In this document: positions 1 to 12,149 of the stretch, piece after piece
Position numbering within the stretch: position 1 is the stretch's first letter
How the letters are laid out: the number at the start of each line of letters is the position of its first letter
Assembly: GCA_015680685.1 (NCBI GenBank)
Contig: MNCI01030304.1
Coordinates: 1 to 64,000, forward strand
Reading direction: 5' to 3'
Source of the DNA: Gnetum montanum
Taxonomy: Eukaryota; Streptophyta; Gnetopsida; Gnetales; Gnetaceae
DNA length: 64,000 nucleotides
Program-made: the position numbers and the translations under genes
The notes under the pieces: generated by a model
Told to the model about the DNA's origin: nothing
Database searches by the model: none
Seen by the model: the letters and a program-made list of their open reading frames with translations, nothing else

Positions 1-27
1 CGCGATATCGCAGTCCACCGCCATGTC

Positions 28-208
28 TATAAATAAGAGGCAGCTATCCCTTATTCGGGATCCCAGTTTTAGAGTAGTGAAGCTCTGGCAGTTTGATCCC
101 TTTAGAGTTAGAATTTTTCCCGTGTCTGCCCGCAGTGTGGTGAATGTAATTGTATGGTGTCTTTATTCGAGTGTGCCGTATTTGGACACGCACATGACCG
201 GCAATAAA
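28..208 (+). promoter_or_regulatory. LTR promoter TATA box and poly(A) signal
   Basis: TATAAATA lies at 28-35 and AATAAA at 203-208, 175 bp apart. The same pair occurs at nearly the same spacing in the other LTRs of this group: 18653 and 18828, 46233 and 46414, 55805 and 55981. This marks the U3/R boundary and the R/U5 boundary of the LTR. A stem-loop with arms CTCTGG and (T/C)(T/C)AGAG lies at 83-107, within the predicted R region. Confidence 0.7.
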
Positions 209-435
209 TATCGAGATTACTTCATCATTGCAGCATTCACTTAGTTTATTTATTTGTTATTTATTTAATGTTATTTATTGCTTTCATAGCGCGGTGTGAG
301 TACGACTTGACTATGAGCATCTATAGGTGTGTACGGCTAGTTAAGGAATTGGTTACTCATTGCGATCAGTTTCTCACCCTTAAACTCCTAGAAGCGGAAC
401 GAGTACGACTTGATTACGAGCATTTAAGTGTGATT

Positions 436-564
436 GCTTGGTAGCCCAGTGGTGTAGCTAGGGGGATCTACGCTTGGTAACCCAGTGGCGTATTTGGGAT
501 CTGCGCTTGATAATCCCAGTGGCGTACCTAGGCCTATGCTTGGTAGTCCCAGTGGTAGTCATGC
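436..564 (+). repeat. Four-copy 32-36 bp tandem repeat in U5
   Basis: Units begin at about 436, 472, 504 and 538, each starting GCTTGRTARYCCCAGTGG. Related LTRs at 19120, 46600, 55663 and 56140 have only about two such units, so copy number varies within the family. Confidence 0.7.
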
Positions 565-1059
565 ACAAAGTCCAAGATGTGTACAGTTGATCAAGGAATC
601 GGTTGCTCATCGCACTTAGGCTAGATTAGATTCTCTTACCCTTTTCCTCCTAGCTTAGTTTAGTTAATATTATTTTCCACTACCATCAGGAGTAGCGTTA
701 GAATTAGAACACATCATACACCTCATCTAGACTAAACCATATGTGACATATGAAAAACTAGTTTAGATGAAAAGACATCGAACTGCAACCTAAGGATAAC
801 TATCTAGGTGCCACAACTAGTCCATCTGTGGAGTTCGACCGGATCGCGCGTGCGACACTCGTTTCGTATGGTTGAGTGTAGGGGTACCTCGCCACTCATC
901 ACCTGGTTAGGATCCTATCTCAACTTAGGAAATATAAATTATAGAAAATAAATAACAAAATTAGACACATAAAACTAGTTAACAACTAAAAAATTGGAAG
1001 ATAACAAAAACTACATAACCATGAAAAACCAAATAAAAACCAAAGACATATAAATAATA

Positions 1060-4000
1060 AAGACAGAATGAGTTAGAACTCTCAACAACTTTCGAAGATA
1101 TCTGTTGCAACTAGTTGATCATGTCTTCAACTATGTCCCACATGAACTCAATCTTATTAGGGGTATCCACCCATGGTTACATGTAGAGGATTGATGTGAA
1201 AGCATCAGCTTGAGGCTTCAAAGCTATAACAAGCATAATAAGCAATTAACGAATGTGACCATGGCCAAACATGAAACAACACATAAAATCAAAAATCATA
1301 AATACCTAAAAGACCCTCTGGTGTGATGGTAGGGGGTTCACCCAACTATGAATCCCTAAATAAGGCATCAAAGCTATCCAATGGGGGATGAAATAGACCC
1401 TCATCCTCATGATCTTGCAACACTTCCTGCTCTTGATGCCTTCATTCGACCTCAGCTACTATTGCTACTGTGGTGGCCACTTGTTCCTATTGGTTGCATG
1501 TAGAAATAACAACTATGAAACATAGAACAACTTAACACATTTTTCCTAAGAGAAAACCATAATTCAACTAAATTACTCAAAACCATACTTCAAAATTGAA
1601 AAATAATAATACAAATATAATATACCTTTGACCCCATCATGCACTTGGTTAAGCTTGATGATCAATCTTCTCTTCAAAGGCTCCTTAATGACTAACATTG
1701 TCTCATCAATCAAAGGCCTTTTGATGTTTGTTCTAGCTAATCCCTCAGCTTCAACAAGAAACATTTTTCCAAATTTCTCTTCTCAACATGGGGTTCTCTC
1801 CCCATGCTTTCAAGGGATGCATAATGTTTTTCACCAAAGCCTTTTGTGGTGATGAATAGTGATTCACCCACATCCTCTAGTGGATCTTGGGCATGTGTGG
1901 TCAAAACAAGATACCTTACCCAAGGATTAGTGCTTTGGAAAGGATCTTGAGTCACCCATTGCTCATTCTTCCTCACTACAAGGAACTCCACAAATCTTTG
2001 TAGATATGCTCTAAAGAACATGAAATGCATATGGCACTTCGTTGTGAGATTTTCTCAAAGCTTTAGGATTTCACTTTGTAGCCTAGAAATCAAATGAGTA
2101 GTCTAGTTAAAATGGGATCCCTTAGTTAGGAACTTCTTCATGGTCCATGCTTGTTCAATTTCCATTATCTTCCATTATGAAAGAAACTTAGACAATACAT
2201 GGGATCGGAATAAGGAATACATCTCTCTAGTCTCTGAAACCTAGAACTGGCTTAGAGAGAATCCATTATTACCACGATGAGTGTTTAACAATCTCTCAAT
2301 TTCCTCCTGACAATTCACATCCTTCCTTACCTTGGTGATAATATTTGTGCCCTCATTAGGGATACTAAATAGGTCACTGAAGGTCGATTCATTTACATTC
2401 AAGGCAATAGTCATGCCGTGAACACAAGTGATGAACCTCTTGATTCCTTTGCTAAGGGAGTTAATGATGTTTACCATTTCCATAATAGGAACAATTGGGC
2501 TTAGGGCCAGGAAGATATCAAGCAAGCTCACATGAACAATCCTTACTTGAACAACCTCAGATGCATAGTTAGCCAACTAGTACTATATAGGTTTCACCTC
2601 AGCAAACTTGAGGATTTATGTCTCCTTAGTGCATCGTGAAGTGATTACAGTAACTTTGACTCATGGCACAACCCCTACAATATAACAATAAAAAAAAAGC
2701 TTGTTAGTCTTGACATAGGTGCATTTTGTAAAATAAAACATAATAAATATAATCAAATTGTAATAAAACTAGTGTAGCCATTTAAACATTGGTATAAGGA
2801 TAACCAAAATAAACAAACAAAAACACTCACTTTGCCTATAAGATAAAGGCATCAGAGGAGCTCTAGGAGATGGGTTCACTTCTACATCATGAGATGAGTT
2901 TTCCCACCCACTATGAGTCATTTATTAGCTAGACACCTCTAGTAGGCCTTAGGATTATGTTTTATGTAATTATCAAATTCATCCTTTAGTTGGTCCATCA
3001 TCTCAAGCCTTACTATTAGGCTTTTGGTAAACACTCCCCACTACTAGTTGGGCTAAGGATAAAATATTGTCACCCATGATCAATCCTTCATCATTTACCC
3101 TATACCTATAGGTAAGTGAAATAATGAAAACCATTATAAATTAATTATATAATAAAATAAAAATAAAAAATAAACCAAAAATAAAAATTATAATAACTAC
3201 ACATACCCCTCTATATGGTAGATGGTGCTATGGGGATTCTGGAATAAGGTATTGATGTGATGGCCCACCACCAAGGTGTTATTAGTGTTGTACTAGTTGA
3301 ATTTAGGCATCTCTCAAATTTTCAATAATTTACAAGTGCCCACGGTGGTCATGTCATCATGTGCTTCACCCTCTACATGAACCTTAGGATCATCCTAGGA
3401 ATTTGATGATCATACTAGAGGAGCAAGACACAATGGTTTCAACAATAGTAGTTATTTTATGGGATGCTAAGTGTGACCAAATCATCACACTGAAGTTCTA
3501 TAGTAAGTAGGTCAGGAACTTCCTTGCTCTTGGCCTAATCAATAGTGAGTGGTTTTCCCAATCCATGTCAAGGGGTGGAGTGTTGGGCCTGGGGACATGA
3601 ATATAGCACAAGAGACCCACTAGCTCTATAATGACCAAGATGAGCTTCAAGAAGGTGTTGTACCATCCAACACATAACCATTACAAGCTTGCATAAAAAA
3701 ATTAAAACTTAGTAATCCTAAAATACCAAATATATTATTACAATTACCATGTCAACCTTTTCAAGCTTTATAACAATTCAACATGTAAAACAACACTTAG
3801 GAAAAATACTATATTGAGCACTTCACACTTGAATGGAATAGAAATGATAGTATAAATTCAAAACTGTGAAAATGATAGTTTATAATCAAAAACATGGAAA
3901 TGATAGTGTAGAACTAAGATTTTTGTTTCCATGCTATATTCCATGCCTAGAAAAAACATAGAACATGACCCAACGCAATAACCCAAAATTCAACAAAATT

Positions 4001-5350
4001 CAACAACAAAACCAAAACTCTAGGGAATGGCTATAGTAAATAGTTGATAAAAAGTATTAATTTTTTTTTAATTTGATTCAAACCACTTCCGAACCCTTCC
4101 TAATACTTTAGTCAATCCCTAAGAACATGGGACGTTGATGTGAAAAAGTTTTCAAGTGTCAACATTGTCCATCTTTACAGGGGTAAATGTGAAATAGCCA
4201 TAAAACCTTAATTCTACACCATTTTATGGAAACATTCATAAAAAAATTAATTTCTTATCTAATTTTTATTATCCCATAGTTTTTGGAATCATAAAACCAT
4301 GAACTATAGTCACAAAGAAGAAAACATAAAAACTCTTATCCATTTTTAGAAAAAATTTTAAAACTAGCCTAACTGTGGCCATCACAGTCAAAACCTAATT
4401 TCATGCGAGTCTATGGAAACACTATCCAATATCAAATTTTTCATTCAAATTCATTGATTCCATAGCTTTGGAATCCTTGAACAATGATCTAAAAGCCCAC
4501 AATAAGAAAACTCAAAATTTAGAATCATTTGTTGCAATAAAATAAAATAAAATAAAAATAATAATGCCAAAGTTAAACTAAAAATAGTTAGAAAACTAAA
4601 AACCCACTTGACATAGCCTAACATAAACACCCATAAGAAATTAACCATAAACAAAATCAAGTGGTTCAAAAACCTAATCAACCAGAAAATAATAACGAAT
4701 AATTCCATAGCCTTGAAAAATTAAAATACATAGTGATTTTCTTACAAAAAAATTCACAATTAGCATTGCTTTTTGGGTGGGAAAAAAGAAAAAACCCCAT
4801 GGAATTCATTGAAAATAGCTTTTATAACATAACTTAAACAAAAATCAAAATTCAAGTAACATTGAAAATAAGTAAACACAACCTAAATCTATAGTGGGAT
4901 TTTGAGAAAAGTTTAATTTGACCAATACACAAGTCTAGATTTGAGAAAACATAGGGATTAGGCTAGAAATAGAATAAATGAAATAAATAGAATAAACTCT
5001 CATGGAAAAAATAGGTAAAGCTATGTACTTGGGATAAATAGTGGTGAAGCCTTATTTAATCCTAGGATGTGAAGGTTGGAAAAGGACATGAGCAATTGCA
5101 TCTACCTCCTCCAAAGTAGGGTTATTGGTAGGACCCTTCCTTCTCAAGATGGTGTGAAGACTTGCATAGAAAAACACTAAAAATCCTTGGATTCTAAAAG
5201 CATTGGGATGACTACATTGATACCTAGGGCAAGAATAGTTGTGAATTTGTTAGGGGTGGTGGTAGTAGTAGGCACAAAGCTCTAGTCTTGGGTGCAACAG
5301 CTTGAAGTGGAGAAATAAGAATGATTTTTACAAATTTTAAACAAGAAAAC
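1060..5350 (-). pseudogene. Degenerate multi-exon gene antisense to the flanking LTR
   Basis: Coding-like blocks on the minus strand continue from about 5190 down to 1060, separated by AT-rich stretches with splice-like borders. Blocks seen: about 5190-5030 (peptide begins near SLHTILRRKGPTNNPTLEEV), about 3700-3240, about 2930-2825, 2674-1626, 1486-1306 and 1223 to about 1060. Borders include acceptor ATTGTAG before 2674, donor AAAG/GTATAT at 1625, acceptor CCAATAG at 1487, donor TTAG/GTATTT at 1305 and acceptor GTTATAG at 1224. Several frames are interrupted by stops. The protein family is not recognised; I suspect the antisense or env-like genes reported from some Athila/Tat elements. Because it starts just after a plus-strand LTR and decayed primer site, it appears to belong to that element. 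Confidence 0.5.
1626..2674 (-). pseudogene. Main exon of the antisense gene (unknown family)
   Basis: This is the longest coding-like block of the antisense gene, about 350 codons with a few stops and frame changes. The best parts read as soluble protein: 2576-2241 includes IVHVSLLDIFLALSPIVPIM and 'VNESTFSDLFSIPNEG'; 2030-1737 includes 'FMFFRAYLQRFVEFLVVRKN'; 1764-1626 includes 'MFLVEAEGLARTNIKRPLID'. The last two overlap and join in another frame, so a one- or two-base indel is likely near 1750. Splice-like signals bound it on both sides. No catalytic motif is recognised. The 'FSIPNEG' segment recalls the mobile-domain-like proteins of plant transposons, but that is only an impression. Confidence 0.5.
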
Positions 5351-5699
5351 AAACCTTAAACCTATGTGTCCACCTTGAAACCTTGGTTTCCATGCATCAA
5401 TCCCACTTTACTTAGTGATGGAATTAGCAATTAAGACTATGTTGGGTTAGAGAAAAGATATTCTATCCAAACCTGTTAATTCCATGTGGGCCCCACTAGA
5501 TGCTCTAGAAACAAGCTAATTCCATGGCAACGCTAGGATTTGGGCATCCAAGATTGACTACACTAGGGTTTATACCCATGGGAGCCTTGGTATAGATGCC
5601 AAATTTCATTTGCCTCCAAAACCCAATCCTCAGTCCTACATACATGTTGAAAAACCTCATGCTCAAGTTAGAAAACCAAGTGTCAACATGGGTGTAAGT

Positions 5700-7750
5700 T
5701 GAGTTGTCAAAAATCTCAAAATTTATGTGAAAATTGGTTATACTATGTGACTACATTGACCTAGAGCTTGACTACACTGGTCCAATGTAGTCAAATGGGA
5801 TATGTTGCATTTTTCCACTTCCAAGAAATCCACCTATGCTGTATACTAATACATGGAACACTGATGCTAAAATTAGTAACTAGGTATTAAAACTAATAGT
5901 CACCAGGCACCTAAATGGTATCAAATCTTGTCACAAACTAGTTTTTGGGGATGACTATGCTAGCTAGGAGCATGATTATGCTAGTATAGTGTATTCAAGA
6001 ATGGAATAAATATTTTCTCACCCATTTAGACTCCAATCACCTCCAAATACCCATACCATATTTCCAAACCGTAGCCTCAAAACTTTATGGAATTCACTAA
6101 ATGATGCCAAAAATCAACTAAAACCCATGACTACACTAGAGGGAGGCTGTGACTATGCTAATCTAGTGTAGTCATAGGGTTTTTAAATGGAATAGATTAT
6201 TGAAACAATAATAAAACTCCAAACTTTCATTCTAGAACATCCACACTTGCCCAGGACTCTTGGTGACCCAAAACTATTGATCAATCGAACAAAAATCCAT
6301 CAAAAAGCATTTCCCAAGCTTGACTATGTTGGAAATTTCATGACTACACTAGGCCAATGTAGTCACTGGTGGTGCCTAGCATAGTCCATCCAAAAAACCT
6401 TAAAACAAGTCACGTCCTACTCATACCCACTTCCCGAGAACCTTAAAACCATGCTAGACTACAAATCAAGTCAAAATTCATCATTTATCAGCATTTGGAA
6501 CATTTCCCAAGCCTAACTATGTTGGGAATTACATGTCTACATTGGGCTAGTGTAGTCATTAGTGGTTCCCAATGTAGTCCACACAAAATTAATCAAATTT
6601 GACCATAAATAACTTAAATTTACTTTCAAAAAACATTGGAACCCTACCAAAGCCTATTTTCACTATAAAATGCATCATTTTCCATTCCATGCATGCTGAC
6701 TATTTTGGGAATTACATGACTATGTTGGGCTAGTGTAGTCCACATGGAAAATCCTAAAATGGACCAGAGATAGTTCAAATCGACTCCTAGAAAGACCCAG
6801 AACCTACTAAGACCTCAAAAATCTAGGAAACAAGACAAAATTCATTATTTTTTAGCACAAACCTCTTAACTACATTGAGAATTGCATGCCTACATTGTCC
6901 CAACATAGTAAGGAGGGATTTGGCCTTTCCAAGACCCAAAAAACCACTAGTACTGACAATTTTGATGCTAAAACCCTACCTAGCAACACTAGTGATCTTG
7001 AAAGTCCATTAGCATGGTTTATTGGGCATTAGAATTGACCTAAAATTATATTTTATGCATGACTATGTTAGGGAAGCCTGTGACTATGTTGGCCCAGTGT
7101 AGTCATAGTGAAAACATGTTTGGTGGTAATGTTTACCAGTACTATACCACTTAGAATGATCCAAACTGACTTAGGAAGCTCAAAACCCTATTCCACTTCA
7201 TCTAGTTGTAATTTCACTCTATTTCAACCTTGGAAATACCAAATTCCACTCAATTACACCGATACCATGCATGACTATGTTGACCCAATGTAGTCTAATG
7301 GGAAATTCCATAAAACCCACTTTCGTTACCCAATTTCGATGTCTAAGCAGTTATTTCAATCCTTAAATGATCTTGCGCTATCCTAGGAAGTTGGTAGAGC
7401 AATAATTTCAATCTTGAAGCTTCATGAACTCACTTATTCCTTATGACTACATTGGGACCTACCATAACTATGTTTTCTTAGCATAGTCACCAATAGAAAT
7501 ATCATTTTTAGCTTCTAGAAGGTAGAAATTAGAGCCAAAACTTACCAATCTTGAATGCCAACATCCTGTGCTAGTAGTTTGGACCATTAAGAGCTTGAAA
7601 GTGATAATACTAAGCCTGTGAAACTTTCCATCAGTGTTGACTACATTGGGGAGTACATGACTACACTGGGTTAGCATAGTCACTAGCAAAGCTCAGTGAA
7701 GTCACAAGAAAAATTGTCAATTTTGTCTTAAAATAACCCTAAAACAACCT
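5700..7750 (+). repeat. Satellite-like array, ~195 bp unit, each with a hairpin
   Basis: The phrase GACTAYAYTGG..CCARTGTAGTC recurs as an inverted repeat at about 5770, 6129, 6341, 6535, 6718, 6885, 7081, 7273, 7443 and 7650, mostly 165-215 bases apart. At 6129-6139 and 6163-6173 the 11-base arms are perfect complements (GACTACACTAG and CTAGTGTAGTC). The sequence between hairpins is also related from unit to unit (for example 'AACCCTACC', 'CCTAAAACC', 'CATGACTA'). No coding frame runs through it. Similar but more decayed motifs lie at 16680-16980. Confidence 0.7.
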
Positions 7751-7782
7751 CCTCAAGTGTCCAAACTTTCCTAGCAACCATG

Positions 7783-8300
7783 AAGCCTCATACCATGGCT
7801 TGCTAAGTCCTAAATCTGGTTAAATCAAATCCTATTTGACTAGTATTGACCATGTTTTACTACATGTATTCCATTCTAGTTGATTTGACCTTGTTTCATG
7901 GTGTTTTGACTTGTTTTAACCTTATTATGCATTATTGACCTTCATTACCATCAATTGATCTCATCTAGCCTCTACATCACTTTAGTTTCATAAAATTTAC
8001 CTTTGTTCTCTCTATTATGGCCTATGTTGACCTTTGATTGGTTTTAAGTGATTGGGTTTAACCATCTTTGACACCATATAACCATGGCCCCCCAAGGCAT
8101 TAAATTAGCAACATGGCTTGCCAAGGCCTTAAACTGGTAAAAGTGTAACTTTAGTTAATCATATTTGACCTTATTTTCCATTTTTTATGGTGTTTCAACT
8201 TGTTTTGACCTTGTTTGGCCTTTATTTTACCTTTGTCCCATCTTATTTGTCTTCACCTACCTCTTATAGCCTTGGTTGACCTTATTTGCATTTTTTTGAC
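7783..8300 (+). repeat. Two-copy ~300 bp direct repeat, TTGACCTT-rich
   Basis: Two related blocks start at about 7783 and 8088. Each contains 'ATGGCTTGC(T/C)AAG', then TTTGACCTTRTTT, ATGGTGTTT and GACTTGTTTTGACC-like phrases. It directly precedes the Tat pol relic and may be part of that element's non-coding region. Confidence 0.5.
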
Positions 8301-8448
8301 ATAGAGATAGCATGTGTTTACATATTTACCAAGATATTTTATATTATTTTGGCATTATTTACTCAATTTTACCTAGGTGCCACTTAATGTGCTTATGGTC
8401 AATATGCAGGATTGGAGTATGGACACCTAGAAGTAAATCACTTTACCT

Positions 8449-9960
8449 TTGAGCCTAAGTGGATCCCATGGTGATGTTGAATGGTGTATTAATCCTAATT
8501 ACCTAGATCTTGAGTCAGATAGTCTTGTTAACTATAGAGCCTTAACAGAGAGACCTCTAGAGTGGCTTGAAAACCTAGTAAAGATCCTTGACCTTGAAGT
8601 TGATGATATTATTGAAGACTCTCTAGTTGAGGTTCCTATCACAACATATGGTGGTGAAGAAAAAATGCTAAAGCTAAGTTCCTCACTAGAACATCAATAG
8701 GCTCAAGACATTGCCAAGGTCCTACAAGAAAAAATTAAGATCTTTGCCTAGTCATGTGAAGCTATGCTAGATCTAGACCCATGTTAGTCTAACATAACAT
8801 CATACATGATCCTAGCATTAGACTAGTTAAGCAAAAAAGTTTGTAAGATTAGACTTGATTTGGCCCTGGTAGTTCATGATGAAATCATAATACTATATCA
8901 AGTTGGTTTCATGAGAGCCATTGATTAGGTAGAATGGTATCCAACATAGTTTTAGTCCCTAAGAAAAATGGGAGTATACATATTTGCATAGATTTTTGAG
9001 ACCTAAATAAGGAAACTATCAAAGATGATTTTCATTTGCCTAGTATTGATTAACTTATCAATGCCATGGCTGGACATGCCTTATTATTCTTTATGGATGG
9101 GTTCTTGGGATATTAAAGGATTAGGATTAACCAAGAACATCAACTTAGCTAAACCTTCATGACCCCTTAGGTACATTTTGTTACTCTATGATGTGCTTTG
9201 GCCTTAAGAATGTAGGAGAAACCTACCAAAGGGCTATTACATATATCTTTAGTAAGTATATGTTAGGTTTGCTCAACAATTTATGTAGATGATATAGTTG
9301 TTAAGTCCAAAGTGGTTGATGATCATACACATGACATCAACCTTATGTTAAAATGATGCCTCAAATATGAGCTTAGGCTTAATCCCAAAAAGTGTGTCTT
9401 TGGTATTAAAACTAGTAAGATGCTTGGCTTTGTAGTATATGAAGCTAGAATACGTGTCGATCTTGATAAGGTTAAGGTGATATCCAACTTGGTAGTACCT
9501 ACTAACCTTAAGGAGCTTTAGGGATTACAAAGTATATTACAATTTATTCATAGGTTTATCACTAGACTTATGGATAAGTTACAACCCATGAAACACTTAA
9601 GAAAGGAGTTCACTATGAGTGGATGACTCAATGCCAAGAAGCCTTTGCAAACCTGAAGCAAGAGTTGGCACAATTACTGATGATCTATCCTCTACAAGAG
9701 GATGAATCTTTTTACATCTACCTTGCTATATTTGACATGTCTATTACCTTTCTACTTCATCAGAAATGAGATGATGGAGTAGAGTTACTTGTATACTACT
9801 TAAGTCATGCATTAGTTACCCATGAGACTTGACACATCAATGTGGAGAAGTATTGTCTAGCCCTAGTCTTCTCATTAAAGAAGTGAAGACACAAGCTCTT
9901 TAGGAGCCAGGTCAAATTCATTTGTAAAGATAATGTGCTTAGATCCATAACGATCAATAT
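8449..9960 (+). pseudogene. Tat-lineage gypsy reverse transcriptase and RNase H relic
   Basis: An open stretch of 83 codons starts at 8449 and leads, after stops, into a reverse transcriptase. It reads in pieces: 'ALVVHDEI..LYQVGFMRAID' near 8860, 'GVYIFA*IF' near 8970, 'YQRAIT'-like sequence near 9220, YVDD at 9282-9293, 'LNPKKCVFGI' near 9380 and 'LGFVVYEARIRVDLDKVKVI' near 9425. The catalytic YVDD box is intact but several stops and frame changes surround it. Downstream, 9590-9960 reads as the connection and first RNase H (decayed). No gag or protease is found upstream; the repeat array stands there instead. Order and motifs fit Ty3/gypsy, Tat group. Confidence 0.8.
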
Positions 9961-10131
9961 CTATAAAAGTAGCCGTATAGTTTGTTGGAAATGGAGTTTG
10001 ACCTTCATTACATTTTCCAAGCCTCAATGAAAGGTCAAGCTATAGCCACATAACTTATTGTTTCATTAGCATAAGATCACATAACCATAGACCTTGAATT
10101 TCACAACAAATAAATCAACATTGTTAGCCAA

Positions 10132-10530
10132 GTGCTTGAGGGCTATGAGGTACTCATGCACTTTGACAAAGCTTCAACTACCCATGGGATTAGTACCATT
10201 GCCATCGTAACATTCCCATCTAGTGAAATCCAATGCTTCGACTATCATTTCAAGCTTTTATGTAGCAACAACATAGTAGAGTATGAGGGTTTGATCAGTG
10301 AAATGATGGTAGCTTGTGACCAAGGGATAAAATGCTTAATGATCAAAGATAACTTACAACTTGTGGTGAACCAAATAACTAAGGTTTATGCATGCAAAGC
10401 GAAACATTTCCAACCTTACTATAACCTAGAAAAGAAATTGCTATAAGAGTCTAAAGGCATTGATATCCAACATGTACACCAAATTGAGAACACCATAGTT
10501 GATGCCATTACAATGCTAGCCCTCAGTGTA
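10132..10530 (+). pseudogene. Second (archaeal-type) RNase H domain of the Tat element
   Basis: The 104-codon open frame includes 'HFDKASTTHGISTIAIV', 'NNIVEYEGLISEMMVACDQG', 'LQLVVNQI' and 'YACKAKHFQPY'. This is the pattern of the additional RNase H that Tat elements carry between the normal RNase H and the integrase (family pattern: DGAS..N..AEYEALL..DSQL..N). Of the acidic residues, the first Asp (HFD) and the Glu of VEYE are still visible, while the third (family D-S-Q-L) reads Asn here (D-N-L-Q-L), so its active site is doubtful. After a stop at 10444 the same domain continues to about 10530. Confidence 0.8.
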
Positions 10531-10799
10531 ACACCGAATATGTTTATCATGTTTTCCACCTTGACTATGGACTATGCTATTCCCATCATGCTGAGCATTG
10601 AAAATAACTTCATAGCTAACTTCATAGCCATAGTGCATACTGCTCCTGCAAAGGAGTGGTAGGATGATATCAAGTTTTACCTTATGCACGGGTGAATCTT
10701 CACAAGGCCTGACTACCACTTAAAAGAGCATTATACATAAATGATCAAAATAGTATGTCATAGTAGGAGATAATACATTATGTCAATGGTTCTATGATG

Positions 10800-11890
10800 G
10801 CGTATTATTAGTGTGCTTGGATAAAATTGAAGCCCAAAAAGTCCTAGAGTAGGTTCATGAGGATGTATGTGGGGATCATATAGGACCTAGAGCTATGGTT
10901 GCTAAATTTAGGTGACTAGCTATTATTCATCCTATAATAAAAATGATTACCTATAGAAAGTTAAAATGTGTGACACTTGCCAACAACATAGCATCCTCAT
11001 ACACATATTGGCAACAGAGTTATATACCACTTAAATAACTTGGTTGTTTCAATAGTGGGGATTGGATATCATTGAACCCATAATGCCTAAGTCTTCCACA
11101 GGGCATAGCTTTACCATCACTACAATCGAAGACTTCACAAAGTGGGTTGAAGCTATATTCCTAGGAGGAAGACATATGAACAACTTTGTAGTTCCATACT
11201 TGACAACAAAGTAGCCTATTTTAGTATACTTATGATCATAGCCATAGATAATAGACCATAGGTTAGTAGCCAAGAAATGAAAAAATTTGGCATGACCTAG
11301 GCATTAAGCACTCCTTATCATCGCCATATTACCCTCAAGCTAATGGGAAAGTTGAAGCAAGAAATAATCCCATCATAAACTTGCTTAAGAATATGTTGAA
11401 TAGTAGCAAATGCAAGTGACATGAATGGCTTGTTCATGTACTTTAAACCTACAGAACCACATTTTGAACCACTACTGATGTAACCCCATATAGCTTGATT
11501 TATGGTGTTGAAGCTATTTTACCTTTTGAATTACAACTGCCATCTCTCTGAGTAGCTAACTTAGACTTCATCAATGATGAACAAAACAAGGAGCTACCCA
11601 CCATGAACCTAGACTTGGTTGGGGAGGAATGGCTATGAACACTTGCTTACATTAAGCAATACCAGGAGAGGTAGAAATGATAACACCACCATAACTTGAA
11701 TAAACATAGGACCAAGGAAGAAGACTTGGTTCTCAAAGCCATCTATGAACATGTAAAAAATTCCTAGCCAATTAGGAAGGACCTTTCTTGATCACTAAGG
11801 CCTATGGCAATGGAGAATTTAGGATAGCTTACATGAATGTGAATGAGTTGGCCAATCTGATCAATCATTCTTATCTAAATTCTTACTACA
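10800..11890 (+). pseudogene. Tat integrase relic
   Basis: Pieces of the integrase follow the second RNase H: an HHCC-like leader region near 10850-11000, 'WGLDIIEPIMPKSSTGHSF' near 11062 with the first catalytic Asp, 'DFTKWVEAIFLGGRHMNNF' near 11130, 'SSPYYPQANGKVEARNN' near 11320 (contains the Glu of DDE), 'TTDVTPYSLIYGVEAILPFE' near 11475 and a C-terminal part to about 11880. The second Asp region is scrambled and many stops interrupt the frame, so it is dead. No LTR is recognised after it; 11890-12067 holds nothing identifiable. Confidence 0.8.
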
Positions 11891-12067
11891 TGTAGCCTAC
11901 AAGAATTAATAGTTGACATTAAAAAACTTTGACAACCAATGACAAGTGAGCTTGCATGACCTATTTTTACACAATAGATGAACTGTGAAATGATGTGACA
12001 ATTGTGACTTTTGATAATGTGGTTTTTTGATCATTTTACATGGCCTTATACATTGTACCATAATAAC

Positions 12068-12100
12068 TGTTGGCACATTTTGGCCATTTCATGGAACAGG
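12068..12100 (+). repeat. Short boundary sequence shared with 56271-56303
   Basis: The run TGTTGGCACATTTTGGCCAT and the following bases (ATGGAACAGG here, ATGGAGCAAG there) occur at both places. Each copy lies 60-85 bp before gene-like sequence (SPS here). TGTTGG is a common start of plant LTRs, so this may be a transposon end. Confidence 0.5.
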
Positions 12101-12149
12101 TTGCATTTGAGTAGGGAAACAGTTCCAAAGAGAAAATCATATCTTACTA

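Larger units (their letters stand above)
1..901 (+). repeat. LTR, Athila-like, 5' edge outside window
   Basis: The sequence aligns by eye, motif by motif, with the LTRs at 18567-19504, 46121-46989 and 55771-56270. All share a TATAAATA box, a CTCTGG..CCAGAG stem-loop, a 'GTCTTTATTCGAG' stretch, an AATAAA signal and the end CCACTCATCA. The start (TGATGAGATG in the sister copies) lies before the window; the first bases, CGCGATATCG, are part of the U3 palindrome cluster. After position 901 comes CCTGGTTAGGATCC, a decayed version of an Asp-tRNA type primer site, so this is probably a 5' LTR. It holds two copies of a block of about 110 bp beginning GAGTACGACTTGA. Confidence 0.8.

Noticed and set aside
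23-244. 73-codon frame in the first LTR
   Set aside because: It spans TATA box, R and poly(A) signal of an LTR; no homologous frame is kept in the sister LTRs.
8360-8410. Intron acceptor (ATATGCAG) just before the Tat pol frame, as in Ogre elements
   Set aside because: A single acceptor-like site with no donor or upstream gag-protease is not enough evidence.
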